Shown here: one piece after another, positions 37,701 to 50,600 of the stretch
How the letters are laid out: each line of letters starts with the position of its first letter
How positions within the stretch are numbered: position 1 is the first letter of the stretch
Source of the DNA: Halocaridina rubra
Lineage: Eukaryota > Arthropoda > Malacostraca > Decapoda > Atyidae
DNA length: 62,500 bases
Direction of reading: 5' to 3'
NCBI GenBank assembly: GCA_037179515.1
Contig: JAXCGZ010007571.1
Location: 80,001 to 142,500 of the forward strand
Notes under the pieces: model-generated
What the model was told of the DNA's origin: nothing
Database searches by the model: none
The model's input: only the letters and a program-made list of their open reading frames with translations
Program-made: the position numbers and the translations under genes

Positions 37701-37946
37701 TCCACATGCATAATAAACCATGCATTTTATATCACTTAACCTGTTGAGAACCATTTTCTGGAAACTATATTCAGAGACGCGCCTTATCGGAGATAAGATC
37801 AGATTTCCAATAATATCTGGAGATAAGATAGAGTACCTATACTTGACCCTCATCTATAAAAAGAAATATTATATGATTATTGTACAACAATGATAAAAGG
37901 CATCGTTGCCTCCTTTTCGAAGGATGAATATTTGTATTCCAATACT

Positions 37947-37993
37947 TTTCTTCTTCGTCTACATTTTTTCCCACTTTTATGTGGGGTCGATGT
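37947..37993 (-). mobile_element. 47-bp insertion of the same (GAA)n-tailed retroelement with 22-bp TSD
   Basis: Only the last 47 bp of the element at 15243-15443 (reverse complement of ACATAAAAGTGGGAAAAAAT then GTAGACGAAGAAG). An exact 22-bp target duplication flanks it (37925-37946 and 37994-38015). Confidence 0.8.
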
Positions 37994-38133
37994 TGAATAT
38001 TTGTATTCCAATACTCTTCTCATTTTGACACTTAAAAGCGGTTTCCAAGTTAATATGTTACTACTATTTTATTTTACTTATTTTTTTATCTTCAATAATG
38101 GTAGATTGTTTCTATTATAAGTGATTGTAGATA

Positions 38134-38326
38134 GTAGTCTCCGTGGCAAAATGGTAGCGTCTGCGACTCTGAGGCGGCAGGTCGAGGGTTTCGCGCCCCG
38201 TCACGGACTGAGGTTAGTAAGGGAATACACTCAGGGTAACAATTACATCTGCCAAAACAAGTCCTTCGTAAGAAGGCAACCGTCCTAGCCCTTAGTAGAA
38301 AAGGGAGTTCGTGACGTAAAACCGAA
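38134..38326 (+). mobile_element. SINE family 1, full-length copy
   Basis: Head TAGTCTCCGTGGCAAAATGG, family body, tail GTGACGTAAAACCG. It carries the same head variant as the 36699-36891 copy, so these two belong to one subfamily. Confidence 0.82.
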
Positions 38327-38377
38327 TCCATAAGATAACTCGAGAAAATTATACATTTAAATATATGAGTTTTAACT

Positions 38378-38502
38378 TGTTCCGGTTTTACGTCACGGAC
38401 TCCCTTATCTACCAAGGGCTAGGACGGTTGCCTTCTTGCTAAGGACTTGTTTTGGCAGATGTAATCGTTACCCTGAGTACATGCCCTTGCTAATATCAGA
38501 CC
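38378..38502 (-). mobile_element. SINE family 1, 5'-truncated copy with 17-bp TSD
   Basis: Tail and body only; flanked by ATATATGAGTTTTAACT at 38361-38377 and 38507-38523. It lies 50 bp from the preceding, oppositely oriented copy. Confidence 0.85.
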
Positions 38503-38655
38503 ATATATATATGAGTTTTAACTGTTGGAGGAAATAAAAAATTATGGAAGAGGAAAATGTCCTCATTGATATGAATGTCATATTTGTTTCTTAAAATGGG
38601 AAGCATCCTTTGCTGAAGAGAGCAGGCTGATTAAACCATCGAAAGGACCCATAAT

Positions 38656-38852
38656 TGTTCCGGTTTTACGTCACGGACTCCCTTTTCTACCAAGGGCTAG
38701 GACTGTTGCCTTCTTGCGAAGGACTTGTTTTGGCAAATGTAATCCTTACGCTGAGTGCATGCCCTTACTAACCTCAGACCGTGACGGGGCGCGAACCCTC
38801 GACCTGACGCCTCAGAGTCGCGGACGCTACCGGTTGAGCCACGGAGATTACT
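38656..38852 (-). mobile_element. SINE family 1, full-length copy with 17-bp TSD
   Basis: Flanked by TCGAAAGGACCCATAAT at 38639-38655 and 38853-38869. Clean full-length copy. Confidence 0.9.
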
Positions 38853-39561
38853 TCGAAAGGACCCATAATAAAAAGTCAATTATGACAACTATTATTGTGT
38901 TGTTTCTTTTCCTCTTCAAGATGATGATCACGTCACGGTGACTTTATTTTTATTTTTAATTCAATGAATAATTATGCGTGTTTCTCAATGACTGAAATCC
39001 GTATATCAGCTACGATAACAGCATTATCCTGTCGAATATCACAGAACAACATGATTAAGGGGTCTAGTTGTAGAGGTCAGTGTTGCCAAAATGAAAAAAA
39101 AAATACGTAACTTATTTTCCAATAATCTGTAGTTTCAAAAAATAAAAAATAAATTAGTATTTCAGCTTGCGATGTAGTGTGTAGTATTGAAGGTCTTTTT
39201 CAGGCAACAGGAAAAGAAAGGGATTTTTGTTTAAAATATTTTCCGTTGAGGAGTAATTGGCAACTGTGGTAGAGGTCATAACAAGGTTGTACCTGATACT
39301 CTTACAAAACTTTAGCTGTACTGATGTCTCTATAAACATTTTGCATAGCTTTGTTTTTTTTTTTTTTGTGATTCAAGGTACAGCATGTCAAGTTTGTAAT
39401 TTTTATATTCAATTATTTTGTTTATATAACTTTAGCTATAGGATGTCTTTAAAGAGTATACATAGCATTGTTTACTATATCTATATACAACCAATTAGTT
39501 TTTTATCTTATACATGCAATCATTATGCATATGAAATGTTAACTGTAGAATGCATCTAAAG

Positions 39562-39566
<5 letters not shown>

Positions 39567-39645
<79 letters not shown>
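39567..39645. repeat. (TA)n microsatellite
   Basis: Left border of palindromic array 3. Confidence 0.97.
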
Positions 39646-39650
<5 letters not shown>

Positions 39651-40234
39651 TTTTTTTTACCCCGACCGGGACTCGAACCTAGGACTTATGATTACTAAGT
39701 CAAGGCGCTACCACTACACCACAGAAGGTTAAAAGGAACCCAACCTTATAGCTTATATCTGCTATACTTGGGAATGAACGCATTCTAACTGAATGCCACT
39801 ATGTTCATTTTACAGATTCCCCAACCTCACTCGTGGCTTCATTTTAGCATTTAATTCAATTCCCAATCTCATTCGGGCATGAAATATCAAATAAGCACAT
39901 TACATATGTGAAAACATGAATAATTTTTTTATTCATGTTTTCACATATGTAATGTGCTTATTTGATATTTCATGCCCGAATGAGATTGGGAATTGAATTA
40001 AATGCTAAAATGAAGCCACGAGTGAGGTTGGGGAATCTGTAAAATGAACATAGTGGCATTCAGTTAGAATGCGTTCATTCCCAAGTATAGCAGATATAAG
40101 CTATAAGGTTGGGTTCCTTTTAACCTTCTGTGGTGTAGTGGTAGCGCCTTGACTTAGTAATCATAAGTCCTAGGTTCGAGTCCCGGTCGGGGTAAAAAAA
40201 TTATTCATGTTTTCACATATGTAATGTGCTTATT

Positions 40235-40237
<3 letters not shown>
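39646..40237. repeat. Palindromic array 3 of tRNA-like units
   Basis: One minus unit (about 39646-39925) faces one plus unit (about 39930-40237) around a T-rich centre near 39928. Private variants appear in both arms: GGGTTCC, ATTCCCAAG, GTAAAATGAAC and TTTGATATTTCATGCCCG. (TA)n bounds it on both sides (39567-39645, 40238-40304). Confidence 0.85.

Positions 40238-40304
<67 letters not shown>
40238..40304. repeat. (TA)n microsatellite
   Basis: Right border of palindromic array 3. Confidence 0.97.
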
Positions 40305-40307
<3 letters not shown>

Positions 40308-40838
40308 AGATAGAAATATTTCCTGTTACAGATGGTTATTCCTGTACTTTATGCTTTCAGTCATTGGGCATACAAACCTTATGTCCTACAGAGTCTTTCA
40401 TCGACTTTACATAGTATATTTATATGCAGTTACAGCCTTTTAGCTATGTAAATTATTCAGTCACTAAGTCCCCATCCTACTCAAAGTTTAATAAATTGGA
40501 AGTTGGGTGGGATGAAAACATGGGTAATATCCAGTCGACATATATACACGTTTATTTTTAATATTTGTTGTATACGTCAAATTTGGAAGTTCAGTTTGAA
40601 TAATAGAAATTCAGACATTCTCTTTCCCTTTCTTTATTTGGTAATAATAGTGTTAATAAGCCTCGTATTAGAAGTATTCCTTCTAGGAGACTTGCCATTA
40701 ATTTAGTTTTATACATATGACTGCAGAATATACCAAAGTAATTGCATATATACATACATCAAAATGTTCTGACAAGAATGTTAAGAATGTCTATAGTCTT
40801 TCCCCTTTTCTGCAGTTACTCGATTAGAAAAAAATACT

Positions 40839-40997
40839 TTATCTAGATTTAAAGAAGAAGAAAACACAGCCTATCCCAAGCAGCACTGAGGTGATTATGA
40901 AGACAATCATGCTGATCATAAAGGCTTTTCTCTCCTGCTTCAATTTGCTGTTGTCGTTGGTTGTATCTGGTTCTTTGGATTCCTCTAGAGTGATGTG
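40839..40997 (-). other. Open but untranslated former tail of gene D (stalk and membrane helix)
   Basis: Immediately after the TGA of gene D the ancestral reading frame continues without another stop to TAA at 40839-40841. It encodes a short acidic stalk (starting HITLEESKEPD), a helix matching the paralogs' anchors (MISMIVFIITSVLLGIGC) and the family-typical end FFFKSR. The stalk is shorter than in B and C because the PPESTTRGPS segment is absent. Retention of the frame means the nonsense change is recent, polymorphic, bypassed by read-through or editing, or an assembly error. A candidate AATAAA on the minus strand is at 40633-40638. Confidence 0.8.
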
Positions 40998-42380
40998 TCA
41001 TCTATAAGTGGAACAGAGACTATAATAAGGCATTCTTGATGCCTAAGTCATCTAAGTTCTATTACTTATGGTAATAGATTCATAGTAAGGTCTGTACGGT
41101 TGACTATTATGTTAAATATGATGTGCTTGAAGAGCTTTTAGACTTGGATGGACTGGTATTCTCAATAAATATAAGGAAGATTGTAGCTGAACTTCCATAG
41201 AATTTCATGATTGGCCTACACCCACTGTAGAGCCCTTCTCTTACCTGTCTGGATATTCATCCAATAGTGTGCATTCGTCTTCTATCAACATGTAGTGATG
41301 ACTAGATGAGGTTAGGGGTTCCCATTTTGGAATACTCAGATCTTGCCAGCTTGCCACATCTTCCTTTGGTGTGGGATCCCTGATGGTATTGAGTATAACA
41401 TTGTAAGTCTAGCAGAATTTACGTCTTTACATATTTATGTCCCAATAGAAGTAATTACAGATTCTACATTTACTCTGTTTAGGAATTGGAAGGGAAGGGT
41501 GGAGACCTTACCAGTATTTGGCAAAATTTGTCCAGAGAGCAGTCATGCGGTTCATGACTACCCGTTGATGCCCCTGAAGATCAGCAGGGAAGGCAAATAG
41601 AAACATGAGCTCGTCAGAGTGAGTTACTCCTGCAGGGAATGAAATGAATACCTTTAGAACGGCTCAGAAAACGGACAGAGATTTTGAGAAAATACGCTCA
41701 CATAGCTATGACTATGATTCACAACTCTTACTGAAGAGACATTGCACAGAGATGTATCTTTCATGATTTTTTTTTTTTAAACCTGTCCGACTTCCCAAAG
41801 GACTCTGTTTACATGTATACAAAAGTAAGTTTATATTTTAATATGGTTAACTATTGAGTACCATTGCTTAATATTTTATTCACCCATCCCATCCCAATAA
41901 ATTAGGGTAAATAATTCTTGTTGAAGCTAATTTTGTGCATATTTCTTTACTTAGTGTCTGATTTGTTATTGTGCTAAGGTGGTAGCAATTAGCCAGTGCA
42001 TTGTAGTACGAGGTGAACTTTTGCCCTTGAGTAGATATTTACTGATACATGCAGCATAGGCAATGGAACATAAGAACTAGATAAGAATAGGACTTGAAAT
42101 ATTAGGAGTGATTTGTCTTTTATAGTTGTGCTCATTCCATACCTGGTTTGATTGGTATATCATCATGTCCCATAAAGAGCCACTTGAACATACTATCTTT
42201 AGACTCATAATCGAGAGAATAGACGTAAGCATTGGTTTTCAGGTATTTAGCATGCATTTTGGCAGTTTGCCATGCTCCTGCTTTCAAGAAGAATACACCT
42301 GCTAACTGTGAAAGAGACAAGAATGAATAAAACAATGTACTTCAGTGGTGAGATGTGGTAATACCATATTTTTTATTCGT

Positions 42381-42413
<33 letters not shown>

Positions 42414-45400
42414 CCATACGAGGAAAGGGTTCTTAGTTTTCTGAATAATAATCTTGGTTCATTATCAACGAAGTACAAGGCAGATTTATCATTAAATAAA
42501 GCATTTCATTTAAACTTACATCTGTCATTCCCGGAGCTACTGATTCGAAAGTTGTGATCTCTCCTCCAATGAATGAATCTACCAGGGCTTCGCCTATTCC
42601 ATTGGTTTGATCACTGATACCTATAATAGACCGTAAATGATACATACGTAAGTTAGAGTAGATGCTATGCGAAATGACAGACTAAGCGGATACTCTACCT
42701 GTTGAATACCGTCCTATAACATCAATCTTTTCTATAGAAATAGTAAATTGCAAAGAAATCTTATGGGAAAACACCTCTTAGTAGGCTATATTTCGAAGGA
42801 AGAGATTGGTGTTAGTCTTTTACATATATGCATTAAAGTCTAGCAACCACATCAACATAAAAATCAAATTCTATTGTCATTTTAAGCCTGCTGTCAGCTT
42901 CTATCTTGTTAAATTTGGTTCTTTTTCAACAACAAGGACATAAGAAAATACTGAGCAGCATTTGCTAGCCTAAGTGACTGGGTAAATTAAGATGTTGATT
43001 TTAACTAAGCTATTTATGTGTTTAATAAAGAATGTGATTAAGAATATACTACCAAAGCAGTTAAGAATGTCGATCATCATTTGATTCTTCATGTAATCTG
43101 TATCGTTGACGTATCCATGCTTTACGAGGTATTCCAAATACATAACTGGGAAAAAGAAATGAGTATAGCTTAGTAGGTAAATGAACTCATTTCTCTGAAA
43201 TTCAATAATAATATTACTTACAATGGGTATATATCATTTTATGTTAGTATAGTTTTTAACTATCACTGCATTTAACAAAGCGAATATTATATTTTTCCTC
43301 TCTTTCTGCATGAAGCATTTGCACTCTTCTCTCCAATCTGCAAGTGCATTGGAAGTTGTCACAAGACTTACCTGTACAGTTTATTTACTTACTGGACAGT
43401 ACGAAAGACCCTTCGTGCTTATTGGCACCAATCATGAGAGGAACATCATTGGCGTCTCCGTCTTCAAAATATTGTTCTGGATATTTGGAAACTAATGGTT
43501 CTGTAACCTGAGGATCAGCATCGACAACAGGAGCTGCACCTCGGAAGCCCATCTCACCTCGAGCTCGATCTTCACCCTTTTGAATAAAAAGGTTATGCAT
43601 AACATAATACTTGTGTAGAGTTTAAAAAAAAAAAAAAAAAAAAGTTTCCACTCCCAGATAGGCTTTTCAGCCTGTCAGTGGGATCAGTCATACAATTATC
43701 CTTGAGAAAGTGTGGCTGGGGAATTAAGACTGTATACCACATTCCTATCGTTTCACGGAAGTATTGATTGTGGATCAACCAACTCTATTGTCGAGCACGC
43801 TATTAACTAAGCTAACGTAGTTCCCTTGTTTATAGAAACTTTCCAAATTTTCACTTCAATATTTAAGAGGTTATGGATCTAAGTTTAAGGTAATTCCAAG
43901 TCATGACTTTTGTATACTCTCATTTACTTTCTCACATTCCTCATAGATTAGATTAGCTTGGACCACCTCCAAGACCTCTGTTTTATCCTTGCATCTTCAT
44001 ACTTACTGCAAATGCGGCCATATTGAGAGACAATTCTTCATGCGGTATTGCCTTCATGCAGTGAAAAATGTCAAGAAGAAAAGTACTGGTGTCATTTGGG
44101 CATCCATTTCTCCCAGCGATGAGTCTTGCAGAAACCAGGGGTTCAGGATCCAATGACCAGTGTTCCAGGGCTGAACCACTTTCACCAATGACAGCATGGA
44201 AGAGTCCTATAGATGAATGAGTATCAATAGTTATCCTACATGTTTAAAAAGAACTGGCTGTGTTTTTCAAGCGAACATCAATGTAAAAGACACTTGTATT
44301 TAAGCGAAACAATGACCATGCCTGAGAAAATGAAATTTACCTGAAGAAACATATAAATGTAAGATTATCTAAGGACATTGTTCAATTAAAAAGCTCCAAA
44401 AGGAAAACAAGTGACATACCAGCTGATTCAGGAAGCACTAAGTGCCAGTTGACAGAAGCAGCTCCAGCACTCTCCCCAAAGATGGTCACCCTGTCTCTGT
44501 CACCTCCGAATCCTTCGATATTATTTTGAATCTGAACAAAAGATTATATAAATTATAGTTTACGTCTCTGAGATGCCCTATCTCACTGCTATAGCAGGTT
44601 GCTATAAGATTGGCAGATGAACTGATGCTGAAGGGAATTATATATTCATACTCTTCCCATCATCGTTTCCTCTCCCAGTGGTTTACACATGCAGAATTTT
44701 TTATTAGGTGTATTTCTCAACAACGCTACTTTGAAAATTACAGTTAAATAAGGACCCCAAAATTAGTAAAGTAACTGAGAACTGGTTCCTGCTTCTCTGA
44801 ACTTCCAGTAAGATAAACTTTTAGCACTTTGATTTCTGTTGAAACTTACCCACTTCATGGCCTCTATTTGATCCCAAAGTCCTGCATTTCCTGGTGCCTC
44901 ATCGATTAATAGACTGAACCATCCTGTGAATAAGTAGCAGTAGGAATATAGTAGTAGTAGCAGCAGTATTTGTAGTAACTCTAATCACTACTTTGTTTCA
45001 ATTGTTCAGAATCTTGACATATTTCATCATTCTTCCACTTTTTTTTTTTTTTTAGATTCTCCACCCATGGATGGGTGGAATGGGTCATGGAAGACCCATT
45101 ACTCTCCCACCTTACCTAGAGTTCCAAGTCGGTAGTGAATAACAACCAAAATCACATCGTGTTCCAAAAGTTTGGTTGGTAGGTAGAGAGAGGCATCCCC
45201 ACCTGTGAATCCACCCCCATGAATGAACATCATCACTGGCAGTTTCGTATCTTCGTCAAGCTCATCAGGCAACTAAAAAAGGGTGACTTAAAGGTTTTCA
45301 TAAGATATATTGCCCCCCCCCCAAAAAAAAAACTGCTTTTAGGTATGTAAAAAGTTCCTAGAAACTATCATCATGTTAAGAGAAATATATGCTATAGGAG

Positions 45401-47251
45401 TTATTGTAAAATAGATTATTTATGAAGCTTCCTTTACAGGTATCTAAAAATTAATTTTGGAGTTGTTTTGTACCCAAGTATATTCATCATGTAACAAAGG
45501 CTTTTTAGATTTTTTTTATATGTAATGAGTTGCCTTTAAAACTTTTTTTCTTTTTTTTTACAAAGGTATAGGAAGAAAATGATGAAGATAAGCATAAGAT
45601 TTTTGGTATTCTAAAGAATATTAAGAATGCTTTTAATAGTTTTTATATTTTTTAATAGCTACTAAATAAAATTCCTTTCTAAGCAACTTTGAATATGTTG
45701 CTGGTTTTGCTGTGAATAAGAAAAAAATGAATATGTTACTGGTTTTTCTATGAATAAGAAAAAAAATTTAAGTTTGTCTTTTTTTAGGTTTCACTGATGA
45801 ACACATCCTTGTAAGAATTTTAAGCTCGAGCCGTGACTTTGAAGATTATCCAGATAATTTGGCATTAACTCTTCTGTAGTTCTGTCAAGTTCTTGCATTC
45901 ATACCTTTGTCATATGCATTTGACTGTATTCATAAGTGTTAAGAACAGAATAATAAGCTTTCAGAACCCTTTTATGACAGGCATTTACAAGATGAAAGAC
46001 TTATCTTCAAATGCCTAAAAATACATGGAGCATACATACAAAGATGCATGGAACACAGTTCTAGAGCATTTGTATGGAGAGCATATGAAAGATTTTCAAA
46101 ACGATATTGCAAATATTTAGAATTTTAAACTTTAGGATGCAAATCTAATTTACAAACACACTGTAGACCAAAAGTACTTAAATTCCATGCATATATTAAA
46201 TGGCACTTACAAAGGGTGTGTAAACATTCAGGAAAAGACAGTCTTCTGATCCTGCACCGACGGGCCCAAACATTGCAACTTGTGGACACTTTTCTCCCAT
46301 ATGAGTGGCCATCAATGTATTATTTTCAAAATATGGTACAGCTGGGTCTGCTTTCTGCAAATGGGTCGTAAAGGCAAGTAGTGTTAATCAACATTATTTA
46401 ACACAGGTACTCTAGTAAATAGTTAAGCTTGTAATAAAATTTCTCATATCTAGAGGGGAAGCTTGCAGTGCGTGAAAGTCATAAGAATATTTATTGTAAT
46501 TCAGCCTTATCTGACTCTCTCAAAAACTACTGCAATGTATTCATGAAATACCCTGACTTATATCCAGTTCAAATTGACCCACCTTGAATCTCTTATCACC
46601 TGTAGGGGCTTCGGCAAATCTAATGCCTTTGAAAGCATAGATGACACGATCATAAATAGTCTTCATCTTCTGACCAATAATAGTCACTGTGTCGTTACTT
46701 CCATTGAGGTTAGGATGTTCTATGACAGGTGGATCATCATCAAATATCGTTGCTCTTCGCATTATGGAAAAAAAATATATATGTGAAAAAGACTATTAAT
46801 GAATTTTGCTTGCACTGTGTGGTTGTGTGGTACTTTCTATTGATCAGACGTACAATATTCTCACTTAATATGTACTGTACATATGAGTATTTTTTTATCT
46901 CTTTGTCTCAACATTGTTAGAATATAGTTTACCTTTCCCCGATATCTTAAAGACCTACTATTAAGTAAAATTACTAAGCCTGCAGGAAAAAAAAATTGCT
47001 TGTTTTTTTGTGTGTGTTTTATATGTATTCTTTTATCTCTTTTTGAGTACTGCAGTGTGAGGAATTACCTACCTATCCCAGTCTTCTTGAGTTACAGCAC
47101 CTTGAAGACCTATATTGAAAGCGTAATCAATAGGTCTGTTGTTTAAGACCTGTTTTTCCTTCTCTAGGGAACTTGGAAGGAGAGAAATGGGTGGTGTTCC
47201 ACAGAGGGCCACCCCTATATATGTGGTTAATACCAGCAGTCGTAATTCCAT
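40998..47251 (-). CDS. Carboxylesterase paralog D, stop codon removes the membrane anchor
   Basis: Fourteen exons; 611 residues to the first stop. Exons (minus): 47073-47251, 46583-46754, 46211-46354, 45116-45272, 44850-44923, 44420-44531, 44007-44206, 43393-43576, 43053-43145, 42520-42620, 42143-42305, 41512-41629, 41245-41379, 40998-41001. Signal peptide [17 protein letters not shown]; oxyanion loop FIHGGGF; Ser263 in FGESAGA; Glu401 in GANKHEGS; His530 in GVTHSDEL. All splice sites are GT/AG and the catalytic domain is undamaged. The second codon of exon 14, Trp (TGG) in B and C, is TGA here (40998-41000), so translation should end before the stalk and membrane helix. Behind it the old frame stays open to TAA at 40839-40841. 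Product: predicted soluble secreted esterase, or an early pseudogene. The upstream TTG CAG at 47257-47252 belongs to the intron acceptor, so ATG at 47251 is the start. Exon 7 and exon 11 are each one codon longer than in B and C, as in E. Confidence 0.88.
43660..43840 (-). repeat. Possible decayed tRNA-derived element in gene D intron 7
   Basis: On the minus strand TTAGCTTAGTTAATAGCG resembles an A box and GGTTGATCCACAATC a B box, followed by a body. A poly-A run lies at about 43624-43642. A weak call without a second copy in the window. Confidence 0.3.
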
Positions 47252-48084
47252 CTGCAATGTATGTTAAAAGGTATTTGTAATATTATAAGAACGCAAAGCC
47301 ACTAATTTTGCACATGTATATTGACAGCCTTGAATTGTTCACTTAGCATAAAGTTATGGAAACTTTTCTGGAAAGCCATGAACTAGATTCCCATAATTCA
47401 AATAATTTGAAAAACTAAATTATTTTCATTTATAAGAAATAGTTACTTTCGTGACTTTATTAGGTTAACGGTGAGTTTCAATTAGGCCAAGTGTACTTGA
47501 TTAATCTGTGCTTTATCAGTGAAGTGACCCCATACTTAGAATGTTGACATAATTACCAGATAACGATATCTGCCTTAACTCTTCCTATCACAAGAATCGA
47601 ATCCGGGTCAGAAACTTTAACAGCAAGCCTAACAAAGTCAGTTACACTTTTGTTAATAGTAATGACTCTAGAAAGTTTGGTCCTCTCTATTAACCTTTTC
47701 ATTTACATCGTTGTCGTGCTTTTTCACCTCCCACCCCCAATTCCTTCCAATCCTATTCCTTCCCCTCTTCTTTGATGACACCCAGATTAGGGATAAGAGA
47801 GTTGTTTTGATGCTAACGTGTCCCCCCCCCCTCTTATACAGTTCCATTTCTTTAGATGTGAGTGACATTTTCAGTATTATTTGTAACATTCTATTTTAGC
47901 TTTACATAAGAATGTTTATCATCTTTTAAGAATTTGGGAGTTTTATCAAACTTCACTTTAAGCTTCTGAATCCATATTTTCTGATGTCACTTTTCTACTA
48001 GCAGACAGCTTGATTTTGATGTCTCATCTACCTACTAGAAACATCACTGTATTAAAATTTTAACGGAAGCAGAAAAAGTATCGA

Positions 48085-48330
48085 AGCTTGATTATATGAG
48101 CTCTGGTTTAAATATTCACGTGTGGCATCGTCAGAAAGTTAATATACATGACCGCTGCCACTGTCCCATTGGCCATTAGAACTGAATACAGTAGCGCCTC
48201 TAGTGGTCGGGTGGGTATTCAGTATTACGGCATCTGTTGGCAGAGGGATGACGGAGCTCATATGACCTCTATTTTGTCACTATCAAATTCCTCCATTTTG
48301 GTCTTGATGCAAAGTAATTATTTCTTGCAG
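48085..48330 (+). repeat. Dispersed repeat, copy 1
   Basis: Contains GCGCCTCTAGTGGTCGGGTG and flanking blocks that recur at 60568-60810. No ORF or clear termini. Confidence 0.55.
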
Positions 48331-49163
48331 TTGATGATAATTGTTATTGTTATGTTACATATTGATGGTTAGTATCATTATGAAACTCTGTGTCATAAGT
48401 ATAAAGTTAGATAACCTGCATCTAATACATAATTTATTCTAATCATTGACCTCCACAACAGATCTTGTTAACCATAGTCTTGTCTAAATCATGCAACTTG
48501 ACCCCTCTTTAGTCACGTTGACTGTTTTAATAATAGTCACATTTATGACAGTTATTTCCTGATTCTCTTGAGGGGAACCTAAAACCTACTATTGAGTGAT
48601 GAATCAATTGTTAAATGACTCTTCTTTTTTTTTATTTAGGTCAGTCAATTTATGACTTTTTCTTTGCATTAGCAAATTTGGATTTATTTTACAGGACTTG
48701 ATAATTTTTATCTCAATTCATTAGAAGACTTAGATCGCTGTGATTTAAACTTACATTAAATGCTTAGTATCTTTCAGTCCAATGAAGACTTCACACACTC
48801 ACTGAACCATAGAAATACCCCTTTACGAGTCAATCAACAAAACCTTCTGCCAAGTAGATGTGAATCTCAAGTTGTCTTGCCAATTGATCTTCAACAGCAC
48901 CTGGAAACAATTGAAAACTCCCTCTTTATGCTCAAAGTTGAATTTTGATAGGCTTGTAACCAGTCAAATTGAGTAAAACGCTCATTTTAATTGGTCAGAA
49001 GACTACAGCCTACTTGAATACTCAAATTAGAGAGAAGTTCTCTCCATAAATTTTCTCCATATTAATCTAATCTTCCTGGCCATAGATGAGGGTCACCCAT
49101 AAGGAGTTTCTAGAGAAGCTACTTCACTTCTATGAATGTGTGTACGTGTGTTTTGTGTGTGTT

Positions 49164-49176
<13 letters not shown>

Positions 49177-49256
<80 letters not shown>
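49177..49256. repeat. (GA)n microsatellite
   Basis: Preceded by a short GT-rich stretch, in the D-E spacer. Confidence 0.97.
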
Positions 49257-49259
<3 letters not shown>

Positions 49260-49744
49260 TGATTTTCATGTTAAGCCCTTTGATGAATAGATATACTTGT
49301 TACACGTTTGTCATATTGTTATAAGTACCATATGCTGGAATTCCTTTAGTTTTAATTATTTTTGTTACATTGTTCCGACATATTCACTTTACATATGTCT
49401 GACAGAAAACAGTCCGTAAAAAAAATATTTAAATTATGAGATTATTACTAAACTTCATGAACCGTAAATACTTTGCAATGAAATCTGACAAAAGCAAATT
49501 AAGTCTATGAGGGTATCATTCTTTATATCCTTATATATTTACTAAGAAATAAATACTAATATGAAAGAGCAGAGTCTAGTTGACAACATAACAGAAGACA
49601 GAGGCAGATGGAGGCAGCCCATCAAATACAGCGACCCCGGATAAAGGCGAAATAATAAAGCGGATGGAGATGAAAGTATATATATTTAATATGAACCTTG
49701 CTGTGTTGAAAGAAAGAATATCTTACTTCTTTTGGTCTAAGAGC

Positions 49745-49960
49745 AGCTGCGTGGAAAGATAGCGATAGAAAGAAAACTTCCTCTATGGCCTACTTCCCCT
49801 CCCGCCTGTCAGCTCCATCCTCAGCATCCTTCTTCTAACATATCCTTCATTCCGCCTCACCACATGCCCAAACCATCGTGAGTGGTCATGCCTCCCTTAA
49901 TTTCGTTTTGGCCATCCGTCTGGTTTCAGCAGGTTATGGCATCGTGTTGAAGAAAATAAA
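49745..49960 (-). mobile_element. Possible LINE coding remnant
   Basis: TTCATTCCGCCTCACCACAT and GCCCAAACCATCGTGAGTGG resemble, in reverse, the C-terminal region of reverse transcriptases of older LINEs. Badly decayed and without an ORF. The CAGCGACCCCGGATAAAGGC segment at about 49629 may belong to the same element. Confidence 0.35.
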
Positions 49961-50364
49961 ATTCCAAGAGTTTTTGGCACTGAGTAATGCATTCATTCAT
50001 CTTTGATGCTGTGTCATTATGTTTAATGTCCAGGGATCTTTCCTTTATATCATGTTGCATCTTGGAAAAGCACCATGAAATAATAAGAATAATAGAGTCA
50101 TTACTTAGTACATACTCATTGAAAATTATAATTTAGCCCTTTTGAAAGAGGTTCTTTTTAAACACTACATTTTTTTTTCAGGGGATTTCTTTTTGGCAAG
50201 GTATGGTCAATAGCCTGAAGGTTATTTCGAAAGCATATATTCCTAGGCAGAATAGACTTCAACCTGAAGATCCTTTCTAGATAGCATACCATTGCCCTTC
50301 TGAGAGAAGCTCTCTATATGCAATCTCTTCTAAGGACGTCTCTGTATCATGGTGTCTTGGTGCT

Positions 50365-50600
<236 letters not shown>

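Noticed and set aside
47252..47257. Start of gene D two codons upstream
   Set aside because: The upstream codon is TTG and these bases form the intron acceptor; ATG at 47251 aligns with the paralogs.
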